Shown here: piece by piece, positions 17,259 to 25,333 of the stretch
How the letters are laid out: every line of letters starts with the position of its first letter
Position numbering within the stretch: the stretch's first letter is position 1
Assembly: GCF_000178155.2 (NCBI RefSeq)
Contig: NZ_ADKM02000130.1
Coordinates: 161,162 to 225,161 of the forward strand
Reading direction: 5' to 3'
Length of the DNA: 64,000 nt
DNA from: Hominimerdicola alba 8
Lineage (GTDB): Bacteria > Bacillota > Clostridia > Oscillospirales > Ruminococcaceae
The notes under the pieces: generated by a model
What the model was told of the DNA's origin: nothing
Database searches by the model: none
Seen by the model: only the letters and a program-made list of their open reading frames with translations
Made by a program: the position numbers and the translations under genes

Positions 17259-18221
17259 TCAGACTTCGTCTATCCTTGTCAGCACGAAACGGCACTTGCC
17301 CTCAACGGTAAATCTGCCTGTTCCTGCCGAAATGAATATGCTGTCGCCCTTTTTAGCCGTAACTTCGCCGTCAGCCTTTACCACAGGCTCACCCTCCAGC
17401 ACCAGCAGGCTCACGAACGAACTTTCATCTGCCGTGAATTCAGCCTTTTCAGCCACATCAACGCGGTAGGTGGTGAAGTATTCGCACTTCGCCATCAGCT
17501 TCTTTTCAGCGCCGTCCTCGCTGACAACAGGTGTATCGGGATACTGCTCGGCAGGTGCCAGCTTTGTGACATCTTTCGCCTTGTCAACGTGCAGTTCTCT
17601 AGGCTTGCCGTCCTTGCCGACTCTGCCGTAGTCGTAAATGCGGTAGGTGGTGTTGGAATTCTGCTGTATCTCAGCGATAAGTATGCCCTTGCCGATTGCG
17701 TGCAGTGTTCCCGACTTTATAAAGAACACATCGCCCTTGTGTACAGGCACATTGTTTGTGACCTCCAGCAGAGTGTTGTCAGCGATCCTCTGCGCGAACT
17801 CTTCCTTGCTTATCTCGTGCTTGAAACCGTAGAGCAGTTCAGCACCCTCGTCACAGTCCACCACATACCACATCTCGGTCTTGCCGTACTCGCCCTCGAC
17901 CCGCATCGCGTAGTCGTTGTCGGGGTGTACCTGCACCGAAAGGTTGTCCTTTGCATCTATCAGCTTTATCAGTATCGGGAAATTCTCAAACCTCTCACAG
18001 TTTTTGCCCAGTACTTTTCTGCCTGCCTTTTCGATATACTGTTCAAGGGTCAGCCCCGCGAACTCGCCATCAGCCACAACGCTTGCGCCGTCCTTGTGGC
18101 AGGAAAGCTCCCAGCTTTCCGCGACCTTGTCATAGTCGCAGTCCTTGCCGTATTCATCTCTCAGTCGTGTGCCGCCCCAAAGGTAATCCTTGAAAGCGGG
18201 CTTAAGTTTAAAAATAGCCAT
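17259..18221 (-). CDS. manA: Mannose-6-phosphate isomerase, class I
   Basis: A 320-residue zinc enzyme interconverting mannose 6-phosphate and fructose 6-phosphate. Zinc ligands are visible in VQVHPDND with a following Glu in GEYGKTEMWYV, and in SGTLHAIG. The start MAIFKLKPAFKDYLWGG is typical of the family and has AAGGGGTAAA upstream. A longer frame to 18302 would translate part of a family A repeat, so I reject it. It lies directly downstream of no close partner; glcK follows after 135 bases. Confidence 0.94.
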   Translation of the reverse strand: MAIFKLKPAFKDYLWGGTRLRDEYGKDCDYDKVAESWELSCHKDGASVVADGEFAGLTLEQYIEKAGRKVLGKNCERFENFPILIKLIDAKDNLSVQVHPDNDYAMRVEGEYGKTEMWYVVDCDEGAELLYGFKHEISKEEFAQRIADNTLLEVTNNVPVHKGDVFFIKSGTLHAIGKGILIAEIQQNSNTTYRIYDYGRVGKDGKPRELHVDKAKDVTKLAPAEQYPDTPVVSEDGAEKKLMAKCEYFTTYRVDVAEKAEFTADESSFVSLLVLEGEPVVKADGEVTAKKGDSIFISAGTGRFTVEGKCRFVLTRIDEV

Positions 18222-18255
18222 TCTATTTACCCCTTTTCCATTCCTTGCGAAACTA

Positions 18256-18354
18256 TAGCAATCCGCCTTAAAATCCAGACAAAATCCAGTCACAAAACCC
18301 ATAAATCCCAGCTTTTGCGACTGGATTTTGTGAATTTAAAAAGTTGGATTGCTA
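18256..18354 (+). repeat. Family A 99-base palindromic MITE, copy A2
   Basis: Exactly 99 bases with TAGCAATCC and GGATTGCTA ends and TA on both sides (18254-18255, 18355-18356). It lies 34 bases upstream of the manA start, in its leader. The 478-base gap 18222-18699 otherwise holds only the divergent promoter at 18585; I see nothing in 18357-18584. Confidence 0.93.
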
Positions 18355-18584
18355 TAATCGCACTCTTTATAATAATAGCATAATTTCGGTATTTAGTCAA
18401 TATTTTTTCGCTATTTTCTGCGGCTGAAATTTAATGAACGTTCTGCACAAAAAGTCAGCCGCGATGTTGTGTACAGTATCTATACTGTTTGAAATGGCAG
18501 AAACATCAGCGCCGGAAACACTTCCCGCGCCATTTTTTGTTAAAGTGCTGTACTGTCTGCTGTGAATTTTGTGTATATTGATGG

Positions 18585-18613
18585 TTGCTATCATTTGTGA
18601 AAAAGTGTATAAT
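18585..18613 (+). promoter_or_regulatory. Sigma-A promoter of the small exported protein genes
   Basis: TTGCTA (18585-18590) and TATAAT (18608-18613) with 17 bases between. It leaves a leader of about 80 bases to the ATG at 18700. Confidence 0.7.
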
Positions 18614-18699
18614 TAGAATGACTAAATGTGAAATTTTTGTGCAGTCTTTCGGGCGGAAGAATTTTAGTAATATATTTTACACAAACTCGGGGGAATAAT

Positions 18700-19020
18700 A
18701 TGAAGCTGACATATAAAAAAATGATATGCACTTTTCTGGCGATGCAGGCATCTGCCTGTATGACGGCGGCACCCGTCGGGGCAGAAGTCTGTCCTGCGGC
18801 GCAGGAAAGCGTCTGTGTGCTGACAGCTGACAAGCCCGTCATTCAGGGCGAACTTGTAATGCTTGCGGCAGAAGAGTCTGAAAAAGACAAAAAGAGCGAA
18901 CATAAGTCAACGCTGAAAGAGCAGACAAAAAGCAAGTGGCAGATATTCGCATGTCTGGGCGGGGGCGTGCTGGTGGTCATCGCGGTGATAAGTCTGCTGG
19001 CGGACAAGAAAAAGAAATAG
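18700..19020 (+). CDS. Small exported, C-terminally anchored protein
   Basis: A 106-residue protein with a signal peptide-like start (MKLTYKKMICTFLAMQASAC, cleavage possible near VGAEV), a short charged middle region rich in Lys and Glu, and a C-terminal membrane segment ending in KKKK. This is the layout of a small cell-surface protein held by a C-terminal helix; there is no LPXTG motif. The start is chosen for the CGGGGGAATAAT site before the ATG. Function unknown. The lipoprotein gene follows after 24 bases. Confidence 0.6.
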   Translation: MKLTYKKMICTFLAMQASACMTAAPVGAEVCPAAQESVCVLTADKPVIQGELVMLAAEESEKDKKSEHKSTLKEQTKSKWQIFACLGGGVLVVIAVISLLADKKKK

Positions 19021-19044
19021 CTGATAATGCAGGAGGTGAACACC

Positions 19045-19647
19045 ATGAAAAAAGCAGTATTTATGGCGGCTCTGGCAGTTTTTCTCGCGGGCTGTGCCGC
19101 TGAGGGTGACAATAACGTTTCAAAATATGAAAGCAGTTCGGCATCGGCAGAAACAAAAGCCGAAGACCGCATAGATAACAGGTTCTATGTTGAAGACAGC
19201 GGCGACGGATATGTGACATATGTTTCGGGTGACGGCAGGCTGAAAGAGCGGCTCGATTACCGCTGGGACGGTGAAGATGTGAAGTACCGCTATTCGCTGA
19301 CCAACTGTACCGACGAAAGACTTGAGATAGATAACGAGCACTGCACTATGTCGCTCAGTTTCAACAACAGCGAAAAGTGTTTCCCGATATACATCAACCC
19401 CGACCTTGCGCATGATGGGTTCGATGCGGGCGAAACGCGGGAACAGCGTTCTGAAAAAGAAATGGGCTGCCCTCTGCATATCGCTGATGCGGACGAAGTC
19501 AATGTCTGGAACGAAAGCGGAGGGAATACGCTTTGGCTTTCGGCGCAGGGCAATGTTATCATCGTTGACGGCGATGAGCAGACAAAATATTCCTTCCCCG
19601 AATTTGGTTCGGATGACTGCTTCAAGTTCAGCATCGATGTACAGTAG
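19045..19647 (+). CDS. Hypothetical lipoprotein
   Basis: A 200-residue protein with a lipoprotein signal (MKKAVFMAALAVFLAGC, Cys17), so anchored to the outer face of the membrane. The mature part is beta-rich and acidic, with YSLTNCTDERLEIDNEHC and SLSFNNSEKCFPIY, similar in feel to immunoglobulin-like domains that stabilise outer proteins. No family is recognised. AGGAGGTGAACACC precedes the ATG. It is probably transcribed with the small protein gene upstream. Confidence 0.7.
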   Translation: MKKAVFMAALAVFLAGCAAEGDNNVSKYESSSASAETKAEDRIDNRFYVEDSGDGYVTYVSGDGRLKERLDYRWDGEDVKYRYSLTNCTDERLEIDNEHCTMSLSFNNSEKCFPIYINPDLAHDGFDAGETREQRSEKEMGCPLHIADADEVNVWNESGGNTLWLSAQGNVIIVDGDEQTKYSFPEFGSDDCFKFSIDVQ

Positions 19648-19726
19648 ACCCAAGTAAATGCTTTCGGGAAAAGTTCAGAATTATGTACCAAATTGTTACA
19701 GAAAAGTTAAAGTTGCGGCGGGCTAC

Positions 19727-19755
19727 TTGCAATTGTGACGAAATTGTAGTATAAT
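19727..19755 (+). promoter_or_regulatory. Sigma-A promoter
   Basis: TTGCAA (19727-19732) and TATAAT (19750-19755) with 17 bases between, directing the short gene at 19836. Confidence 0.78.
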
Positions 19756-19835
19756 ACATTTGTAAGGTTTTAACAGATTACCAAGCCATCGGCAACTCAT
19801 TTTTGGAGAACATTCTCGGAAAGAAGCGTATAACT

Positions 19836-20015
19836 ATGGAAAAGACTTTTTTCATCAGGCGGTCAGCTTCAGGTGACGGTGTTCCTGCGCCTGTGTATGA
19901 CAGGTTTCAGCGCATTGAAAAACTCAACCTGCTGGTCGAAAGCGGCTGGGCGATAAAGGATTTCAAATGCGATGCTGACGAGGAATACTTCATTCTTGAG
20001 AAGGCAGATAACTGA
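19836..20015 (+). CDS. Small hypothetical protein
   Basis: A 59-residue soluble protein, MEKTFFIRRS to LEKADN, that I do not recognise. It contains RIEKLNLLVESGW and EEYFILEK, suggesting a helix and a strand. Evidence for a real gene is the promoter upstream, the terminator directly downstream and the good codon character; the ribosome site (GGAAAGAAG) is only moderate. A TTG at 19803 would add 11 residues. Confidence 0.6.
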   Translation: MEKTFFIRRSASGDGVPAPVYDRFQRIEKLNLLVESGWAIKDFKCDADEEYFILEKADN

Positions 20016-20019
20016 GATC

Positions 20020-20056
20020 AAGGGGGAAAGCCCGAAAAGGCTCTTCCCCCTTTTTG
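20020..20056 (+). terminator. Rho-independent terminator
   Basis: AAGGGGGAAAGCC (20020-20032) pairs with GGCTCTTCCCCCTT (20039-20052) with one bulge, followed by TTTTTG. It ends the 19836 gene. Confidence 0.88.
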
Positions 20057-20125
20057 TATAGGCGTATCTTGCGGCGGAACAGTCGGCAGGTGCGCGAAAA
20101 AAATTACGAGCAGGAGGCATAAAAT

Positions 20126-20929
20126 ATGGATATGACGGTCATGAACAAGATAAGCTACGGATTATATGTGCTGACGGCGAGGTGCGGAAACCAGTACAAC
20201 GGCTGTATCATCAACACGCTGTCACAGGTGACAAGTTCACCGAACCGCGTTTCGGTGACGGTCAACAAGGGCAATTTCACCGAGTATATGATAAGGTCAA
20301 GCGGAAGATTCAATGTTTCGATGCTTGATGAAACTGCGGACTTCTCAGTGTTTACACACTTCGGTTTCGTCAGCGGCAGGTGGGAGAACAAGTTTTATGA
20401 CTATCCCCTGACTTTTGCCGATAACGGTCTGCCGATAGCCGAAAAAGGCGCGTGCGCTTACATCTGCTGTGAAGTGGTGCAGACTATCGACCTCGGAACA
20501 CACACCATGTTCATAGCTGATGTTATGGACGGTGCGGTCATGTCCGACAACGCCCCGATGACTTATGCGTACTACCACGCAAATGTCAAACCGAAGCCTG
20601 CGGCTAAGGCTGAGAGCAAGACTGTCGGTGAAAGATGGGTATGCAATATATGCGGCTATATCTACGAGGGCGCACTGCCCGCAGATTTCGTCTGTCCGCT
20701 GTGCAAACACGGCGCGGCTGATTTCTCGCCCATAGACGAGAACGGAAATGTCATAGCGCAAAAGCCCTCAGCCGAAGAAAAAGCTGAAAATTCGGGCGAT
20801 GCAAAGTGGGTGTGCAAGGTTTGCGGCTATGAATACGAGGGCGACCTCCCCGAAGATTTTGTATGTCCCGTCTGCGGGGTGGGCACTGATGAGTTTGAAA
20901 AACTCAGCTATAGCGATCCAACTATTTAA
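20126..20929 (+). CDS. Flavin reductase-like protein with two C-terminal rubredoxin domains
   Basis: A 267-residue redox protein. Residues 1-155 form a flavin reductase-type FMN-binding domain ([35 protein letters not shown]). Two rubredoxin domains follow, each with CxxCGY and CPxC iron ligands ([12 protein letters not shown], about 183-222; [12 protein letters not shown], about 227-262). This is close to the high-molecular-weight rubredoxins and anaerobe oxygen or nitric oxide defence proteins; the electron partner is not in the window. The last six codons (YSDPTI) and the stop are supplied by a family A repeat. AGGAGG lies before the ATG. Confidence 0.88.
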   Translation: MDMTVMNKISYGLYVLTARCGNQYNGCIINTLSQVTSSPNRVSVTVNKGNFTEYMIRSSGRFNVSMLDETADFSVFTHFGFVSGRWENKFYDYPLTFADNGLPIAEKGACAYICCEVVQTIDLGTHTMFIADVMDGAVMSDNAPMTYAYYHANVKPKPAAKAESKTVGERWVCNICGYIYEGALPADFVCPLCKHGAADFSPIDENGNVIAQKPSAEEKAENSGDAKWVCKVCGYEYEGDLPEDFVCPVCGVGTDEFEKLSYSDPTI

Positions 20930-21009
20930 ATTCACAAAATCCGGTCGCAAAAGCTCGGATTTATGGATTTTGTGACCGGATTTTGTCTGAATTTTAAGGC
21001 GGATCGCTA
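20911..21009 (-). repeat. Family A 99-base palindromic MITE, copy A3
   Basis: 99 bases in reverse orientation, ends TAGCGATCC and GGATCGCTA. TA is present on the left (20909-20910) and TG on the right. Paired changes in both arms (CCGGTC with GACCGG; GATCC with GGATC) keep the stem intact. It overlaps the last 19 bases of the flavin reductase-rubredoxin gene. Confidence 0.92.
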
Positions 21010-21096
21010 TGGTGCGGCGCAATAATCGGTCAGCTAAAAGCAAATCGGCGCTTGACTTTTGCCGCGCCGATGGGTAAAATAGAAAGGAAGAGTGAA

Positions 21097-21360
21097 ATGG
21101 ATTGTCCAAAATGCGGTGACGGTATGACCGCAGGTGTTCTGATGGGCGGGCGTGACGGCATTTATTGGTTTTCAAAGGAATACCGAAAAAAACACGCCTT
21201 CGCGCCTGTGACGAAAAAGGCGAAAGAAGAGGCGGGCATGTTCGCCATAAGGTCGGGTGACGGCATCTTCACCCCGAATGAAGATTTTTATGTCTGCAAA
21301 AAGTGCGGCTTGATGACGGCTGAACTTCCCAATATAAAGGAGGCGGCTGAAAGTGAGTAA
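21097..21360 (+). CDS. Small zinc-ribbon protein
   Basis: An 87-residue protein with a zinc ribbon made of CPKC near the start and CKKC near the end, enclosing an insert containing GRDGIYWFSKEY. Similar small proteins are mostly of unknown function. AAAGGAAGAGTGAA precedes the ATG. It overlaps the next gene by 8 bases, so the two are co-translated. A longer upstream frame from 21052 has no ribosome site. Confidence 0.72.
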   Translation: MDCPKCGDGMTAGVLMGGRDGIYWFSKEYRKKHAFAPVTKKAKEEAGMFAIRSGDGIFTPNEDFYVCKKCGLMTAELPNIKEAAESE

Positions 21361-21775
21361 ATGTACGGAATGCGGCGGCGAAGTCTTTGTTAAGGCTCTC
21401 CTCAGCGGTGAGGAGGGGGCGCTCATATACAAATACTACCCCGAAAATGATACGGTCGAGCATTATGCGCGGTACGACCTCAGCTGCCGCGAATGTGCGG
21501 GCTGTTCTCAGAAAGACCGACCTGTGCTCATCGCAAGAGAGGGCGGCGGCGACCCGAAAACGCTGGCAGACACGCTGGCGGGCGAGGGCATAGCTTTCGG
21601 CAGATGCCCCGAATGCGGCGGCAGGCTGATAAAGGATATGGCAGGCATGGGCAGTGCGGGAAATCTTCTGAAAAAGTTTGCCGCACAGGGTTTTCCCTAC
21701 AGCTTTGCGCTGTTTGACCTGTGTGCCGACTGCGGGCGCATATACGATGTGCGCGAGAAACTTATGGGGGTGTGA
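21353..21775 (+). CDS. Zinc-ribbon protein with two CxxC pairs
   Basis: A 140-residue protein starting at GTG with AAGGAGGCGG upstream. Three CxxC pairs are visible: KCTECGG, RCPECGG and DLCADCGRIYD, with an extra CRECAGC. The last two could bind one zinc. A central segment is charged and probably helical. No named family is recognised. It lies between a smaller zinc-ribbon gene and a short soluble protein gene, all in one run. Confidence 0.7.
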   Translation: MSKCTECGGEVFVKALLSGEEGALIYKYYPENDTVEHYARYDLSCRECAGCSQKDRPVLIAREGGGDPKTLADTLAGEGIAFGRCPECGGRLIKDMAGMGSAGNLLKKFAAQGFPYSFALFDLCADCGRIYDVREKLMGV

Positions 21776-21777
21776 AG

Positions 21778-22146
21778 ATGAACGCTGAACTGAAAAAAGA
21801 GATAATGGCGGTGCTGGCTGACAAGCAGACAGGCATCGACCCGACCACGTTGAGTGATGAAGACCTGCGTACCTACATAACGCTGATGTCGCTGAAAAAC
21901 GAACATAAAAACCACAAAATGGAGTACGCGGTGGAAACCGTCCGTGACCGTGACAACGGCGGCGCAGACGAGTCCGCACTGGCAGATGTGCTGGCGATGT
22001 ACGGCGAAAAAGGCTGGCGGCTGAAATTCTGCTTTACCGATGAGGTGGGCGTAGAAAGCCACAGCGCAACAGTCGCAGGCTACACCACAGGCACGAACGC
22101 CACGATAAACGAGATCGTGCTGATCTTTGAACGCCGCGTGGAATGA
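21778..22146 (+). CDS. DUF4177-like small protein
   Basis: A 122-residue soluble protein. The C-terminal half (MEYAVETVRDRDNGG to GEKGWRLKFCFTDE and IVLIFERRVE) has the pattern of DUF4177, a small beta-alpha fold with a Gly-Trp-Arg-Leu turn. The N-terminal 45 residues are helical. It begins 2 bases after the previous stop, and its TGA overlaps the RAYT start (ATGA). Function unknown. Confidence 0.65.
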   Translation: MNAELKKEIMAVLADKQTGIDPTTLSDEDLRTYITLMSLKNEHKNHKMEYAVETVRDRDNGGADESALADVLAMYGEKGWRLKFCFTDEVGVESHSATVAGYTTGTNATINEIVLIFERRVE

Positions 22147-22706
22147 ATTATTATAACAGGAAATATCCGCGTCTAAAAAAATTTGATTACGGTAAATCGG
22201 GTTATTATCATGTGACGATATGTACAATAAAAAGATTGCCGATATTATCAAAAATCAAGTTAGAAAAACGTTCTGATGGTGTAGGGTGGGGGCTTGCCCC
22301 CACCTCTGCTGACCACGCAAGTGTTGTTTTGTCACCTCTTGGTGCAATTGCTGAGGAACAATTGATGGCTTTGGCGGAACGTTTTAAAGGCATAACGATC
22401 GTCAGATATGTGATAATGCCCGATCATATCCATATATTGATAGGCATTGACAATAAGGTGGGGGCAAGCCCCCACCCTACCCTGATAGATGTCGTTCGCA
22501 CATATAAATCGTTTGTAACACGAATCTGTAACGAACGCTCAAACAAAAAGGGACGCGTAATATTTCAGCGGTCTTTTTATGACACCGTGATATGGAACGA
22601 AGAACAGCTTCAACAGGTGAGTGAGTATATTTCCCGAAATCCTGACAGATGGGCAGCAAATACCGAACGTTTCGGCAAAAATAAATATCTATATATAAAG
22701 GAGTAA
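22143..22706 (+). CDS. REP-associated tyrosine transposase (IS200-like, HUH)
   Basis: A 187-residue Y1 transposase of the RAYT type. The metal-binding HUH motif is MPDHIHILIG (His95, His97) and the likely catalytic Tyr is in QRSFYDTVIW (Tyr146). The C-terminal EYISRNPDRW is typical. RAYTs act on REP palindromes as single copies, not as self-mobile IS. Two inverted copies of a REP-like palindrome lie inside this gene and are read in frame (VGWGLAPTS and KVGASPHPT). Start overlaps the upstream stop by four bases. Confidence 0.9.
   Translation: MNYYNRKYPRLKKFDYGKSGYYHVTICTIKRLPILSKIKLEKRSDGVGWGLAPTSADHASVVLSPLGAIAEEQLMALAERFKGITIVRYVIMPDHIHILIGIDNKVGASPHPTLIDVVRTYKSFVTRICNERSNKKGRVIFQRSFYDTVIWNEEQLQQVSEYISRNPDRWAANTERFGKNKYLYIKE
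22281..22305 (+). repeat. REP-like palindrome inside the RAYT gene, copy 1
   Basis: A 25-base unit made of GTAGG and the perfect hairpin GGTGGGGGC-TT-GCCCCCACC. It is read in frame within the transposase. The reverse complement is identical to 22456-22480. Confidence 0.88.
22456..22480 (-). repeat. REP-like palindrome inside the RAYT gene, copy 2 (inverted)
   Basis: The reverse complement of the 25 bases at 22281-22305 with no mismatch. The two together form a head-to-head pair 150 bases apart, the arrangement seen in REP doublets. Confidence 0.88.
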
Positions 22707-22711
22707 TAACT

Positions 22712-24235
22712 ATGGCATATGTAATAGGCGTTGACTGCGGTACCAGCGGTACCAAGACGGTGCTGTTCGATGAAAAGGGAACAGTGGTGGCTTCAAAGAC
22801 CATCGAGTACCCAATGTATCAGCCGAAAAACGGCTACGCTGAACAGGACCCCGCTGACTGGGCAGGCGCGATGGTCAACACCATCAAGGCTGTAATGGCG
22901 CAGAGCGGCGTGAACAAGAATGATGTCAAGGGCATCGGCATTTCTGGACAGATGCACGGTCTGGTAATGCTGGATAAGGATAACAACGTGCTGAGAAAGT
23001 CCATCATCTGGTGCGACCAGAGAACCGCAAACGAAGTCGCATGGATGAACGAACATGTGGGCGAGAAGAAACTCATCGAGATAACCGCCAACCCCGCCCT
23101 GACAGGCTGGACTGCGGCAAAGATACTCTGGGTGAAGAACAACGAGCCTGAGATATATTCAAAGGTCGCACATATTCTTCTGCCTAAGGACTACCTGCGC
23201 TTCGTGCTGACGCATGAGTATGCCACCGAAGTTTCCGATGCTTCGGGCATGCAGCTGCTCGATGTTCCCAACAGAAAGTGGTCTGACGAACTGCTGAGCG
23301 CTTTCGAGATAGACAAGAACTGGCTGGGCAAGGTACACGAATCCTGCGAGATAACAGGCACTCTCACAAAAGCTATGGCTGACGAACTGGGACTCAACGA
23401 GGGCACTATCGTTGTGGGCGGCGCAGGCGATAATGCTGCTGCTGCCATCGGTACAGGCGTTTGCGAAGACGGCAAGGCGTTCACCACCATAGGCACTTCG
23501 GGCGTTGTTTTTGCCCACACATCGGGCATCGCCATCGACCCTAAGGGCAGAGTACACACCTGCTGTGCGGCAGTACCCAACAGCTGGCATGTTATGGGCG
23601 TTACTCAGGGCGCAGGTCTGTCACTGAAATGGTTCAGAGATAACTTCTGCAATCCCGAAAAGGAAACTGCAAAGTATATGGGCGTTGACGAGTATTATTT
23701 GATGGACAAACAGGCTGAAACTGTCCCTGTTGGCGCAAACAGACTGCTCTACCTGCCTTACCTGATGGGCGAGCGCACACCTCACCTTGACCCGAATGCA
23801 AGAGGTGTGTTCTTCGGTCTTTCCGCTATGCACACCAAAAAAGAAATGCTCCGCGCTGTTATGGAGGGTGTAAGCTACTCTCTGCGTGACTGCGTTGAGG
23901 TGTTCCGCGAGATGGATATAAACGTTTCCGACATGATGGCTTGCGGCGGCGGCGGAAGTTCACCGCTGTGGCGCTCTATGCTGGCAGACCTCTACAATTG
24001 CCCCGTAAAGACCGCATCTTCAAAGGAAGGTCCCGCACTGGGCGTGGCTCTGCTTTCGATGGTCGGCGCAGGCATTTACTCAAGTGTCCCCGAGGCTTGC
24101 AAGGCTGTCGTTGCGACCGACAAGATACAGCAGCCCAACGCCGAAGCAGTCCCCGAATACGAGAAATTCTATCAGCTTTACCGCGAGATATACCCCGCAC
24201 TCAAAGCACAGTTCGCAAAACTGGCACAGCTATGA
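22712..24235 (+). CDS. xylB: Xylulokinase
   Basis: A 507-residue FGGY-family kinase that phosphorylates D-xylulose for the pentose phosphate pathway. Landmarks are the N-terminal DCGTSGTKTVLFDEKG, GISGQMHGLV, CDQRT and the C-terminal ACGGGGSSPLW. The GQMHG motif favours xylulose over glycerol. AAAGGAGTAATAACT precedes the ATG. It lies with a HAD phosphatase, a type B esterase and a GH43 enzyme on the same strand. No xylose isomerase is in the window. Confidence 0.94.
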   Translation: MAYVIGVDCGTSGTKTVLFDEKGTVVASKTIEYPMYQPKNGYAEQDPADWAGAMVNTIKAVMAQSGVNKNDVKGIGISGQMHGLVMLDKDNNVLRKSIIWCDQRTANEVAWMNEHVGEKKLIEITANPALTGWTAAKILWVKNNEPEIYSKVAHILLPKDYLRFVLTHEYATEVSDASGMQLLDVPNRKWSDELLSAFEIDKNWLGKVHESCEITGTLTKAMADELGLNEGTIVVGGAGDNAAAAIGTGVCEDGKAFTTIGTSGVVFAHTSGIAIDPKGRVHTCCAAVPNSWHVMGVTQGAGLSLKWFRDNFCNPEKETAKYMGVDEYYLMDKQAETVPVGANRLLYLPYLMGERTPHLDPNARGVFFGLSAMHTKKEMLRAVMEGVSYSLRDCVEVFREMDINVSDMMACGGGGSSPLWRSMLADLYNCPVKTASSKEGPALGVALLSMVGAGIYSSVPEACKAVVATDKIQQPNAEAVPEYEKFYQLYREIYPALKAQFAKLAQL

Positions 24236-24243
24236 TAATATCT

Positions 24244-24270
24244 GCCCCCGCTATGTCGGGGGCATTTTTA
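24244..24270 (+). terminator. Rho-independent terminator of xylB
   Basis: GCCCCCG (24244-24250) pairs with CGGGGGC (24257-24263), loop CTATGT, followed by ATTTTTA. Confidence 0.88.
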
Positions 24271-24316
24271 TTATATCACGATATGGTAGTCCGGCTTTCG
24301 GTGCAAAAATAAATAT

Positions 24317-24411
24317 CCCAATTTGGTTGTGTATTGTTCCACCGCCGAAGGCGGGGGAAAAATACGAAAGAACAGCCATTTTGTATCATCAGCAATACAC
24401 ATCAAAATTGG
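24317..24411. repeat. 95-base inverted repeat including family D, copy 2
   Basis: CCAATTTGGTTGTGTATTG near 24318 and CAATACACATCAAAATTGG near 24393 form the outer arms. The inner part holds ACCGCCGAAGGCGGGGGAAA, another C/G hairpin. The right half (24360-24411) is the reverse complement of 3395-3447. It sits in the 358-base gap between xylB and the HAD gene. Confidence 0.65.
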
Positions 24412-24429
24412 AAGAAATAAATTTGAAAT

Positions 24430-24510
24430 ATGACTATCCCTTTAGCACACCACCGCAAAATACCTTTATCAATGAGGAAAAACTGAGTTGATGTTATCTT
24501 TCCGCCCCTC
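24430..24510 (+). repeat. Family B element, truncated left end
   Basis: ATGACTATCCCTTTAGCACA and ATACCTTTATCAATGAGG, then TGAGTTGATGTTATCTTTCC match the left half of the long form at 63828. The rest is missing, and the HAD promoter begins within 5 bases. Confidence 0.8.
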
Positions 24511-24514
24511 GCCC

Positions 24515-24543
24515 TTGACATCATCTTTGCTATGTGTTATATT
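24515..24543 (+). promoter_or_regulatory. Sigma-A promoter of the HAD hydrolase gene
   Basis: TTGACA (24515-24520) and TATATT (24538-24543) with 17 bases between. It abuts a truncated family B repeat. Confidence 0.82.
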
Positions 24544-24593
24544 ATATCGGGCAGGCGGCAAAGTGCCTGCAAATGCAGTTTTCGGAGGTAATT

Positions 24594-25181
24594 ATGGATA
24601 TTGTTTTCGACATCGGCAAAGTGCTGATAGATTTTGATTTTGAAGATTTTGTGCGCGGGATAGTCAGTGAGGACTGCGCCGACATCGTAACAAAAGCGAT
24701 GTGGGGAAACCCGAACTGGATAGAACTTGACAGGGGAGTGTGGTCGGTTGAAGAAGTCCTGCAAAAGTTCATCGCAGAAGCCCCCGACCACGAATGGGAG
24801 ATACGCCATGTTTTCTCGCAGATAGGTAAGATACCTCACCCGAAAGATACCACCATACCCATGATAGAAGAACTGAAAAGGCGCGGTCACCGCGTTTTCT
24901 TCCTGTCAAACTACTTTGAGTTCCTTATACACGCCGCACCCGATGCGCTCAGATTCACGCGGTATATGGACGGCGGCATCTTCTCCTGTAACGAGAAAGT
25001 CGTCAAGCTCGATGCCGAGATCTATTCCCGCCTTTGCGAAAGATACGGCATATCAAAGGATAACTGCGTGTTCATCGATGACAGCCCGAAGAATATCAAA
25101 GGCGCGAATGACTTCGGAATACGCGGCATACTCTACACAGGGCAGACACCTCAGCAGTTGTTTGAAGAGATAGGTGTGTGA
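24594..25181 (+). CDS. HAD family phosphatase (YihX-like)
   Basis: A 195-residue haloacid dehalogenase-type phosphatase, subclass IA. The nucleophile is Asp6 in VFDIGKVLIDFD, followed by FLSN (motif II) and FIDDSPKNIKGA (motif IV). The overall pattern resembles E. coli YihX, a glucose-1-phosphate phosphatase. The exact sugar phosphate or nucleotide substrate cannot be told. The start is chosen by the GGAGGTAATT site. It lies between xylB and the type B esterase on the same strand. Confidence 0.85.
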   Translation: MDIVFDIGKVLIDFDFEDFVRGIVSEDCADIVTKAMWGNPNWIELDRGVWSVEEVLQKFIAEAPDHEWEIRHVFSQIGKIPHPKDTTIPMIEELKRRGHRVFFLSNYFEFLIHAAPDALRFTRYMDGGIFSCNEKVVKLDAEIYSRLCERYGISKDNCVFIDDSPKNIKGANDFGIRGILYTGQTPQQLFEEIGV

Positions 25182-25270
25182 AAATATCACGGTACATATC
25201 AACTTGTAATATGGTGGAAATTTGTATTGAAATACAGCAATAATCGGTCAGAAGAACTGCCCGATATGTC

Positions 25271-25299
25271 TTGCAATCTGTCATGCTCGGTGGTAAAAT
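25271..25299 (+). promoter_or_regulatory. Sigma-A promoter of the esterase-GH43 unit
   Basis: TTGCAA (25271-25276) and TAAAAT (25294-25299) with 17 bases between. The ATG at 25334 follows after about 30 bases of leader. Confidence 0.65.
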
Positions 25300-25333
25300 A
25301 TATATAAAATATACCGTCTGAGGAGTTGACAAT

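Noticed and set aside
18222..18302. N-terminal extension of ManA
   Set aside because: The added residues are the translation of a family A repeat, and a good ribosome site precedes 18221.
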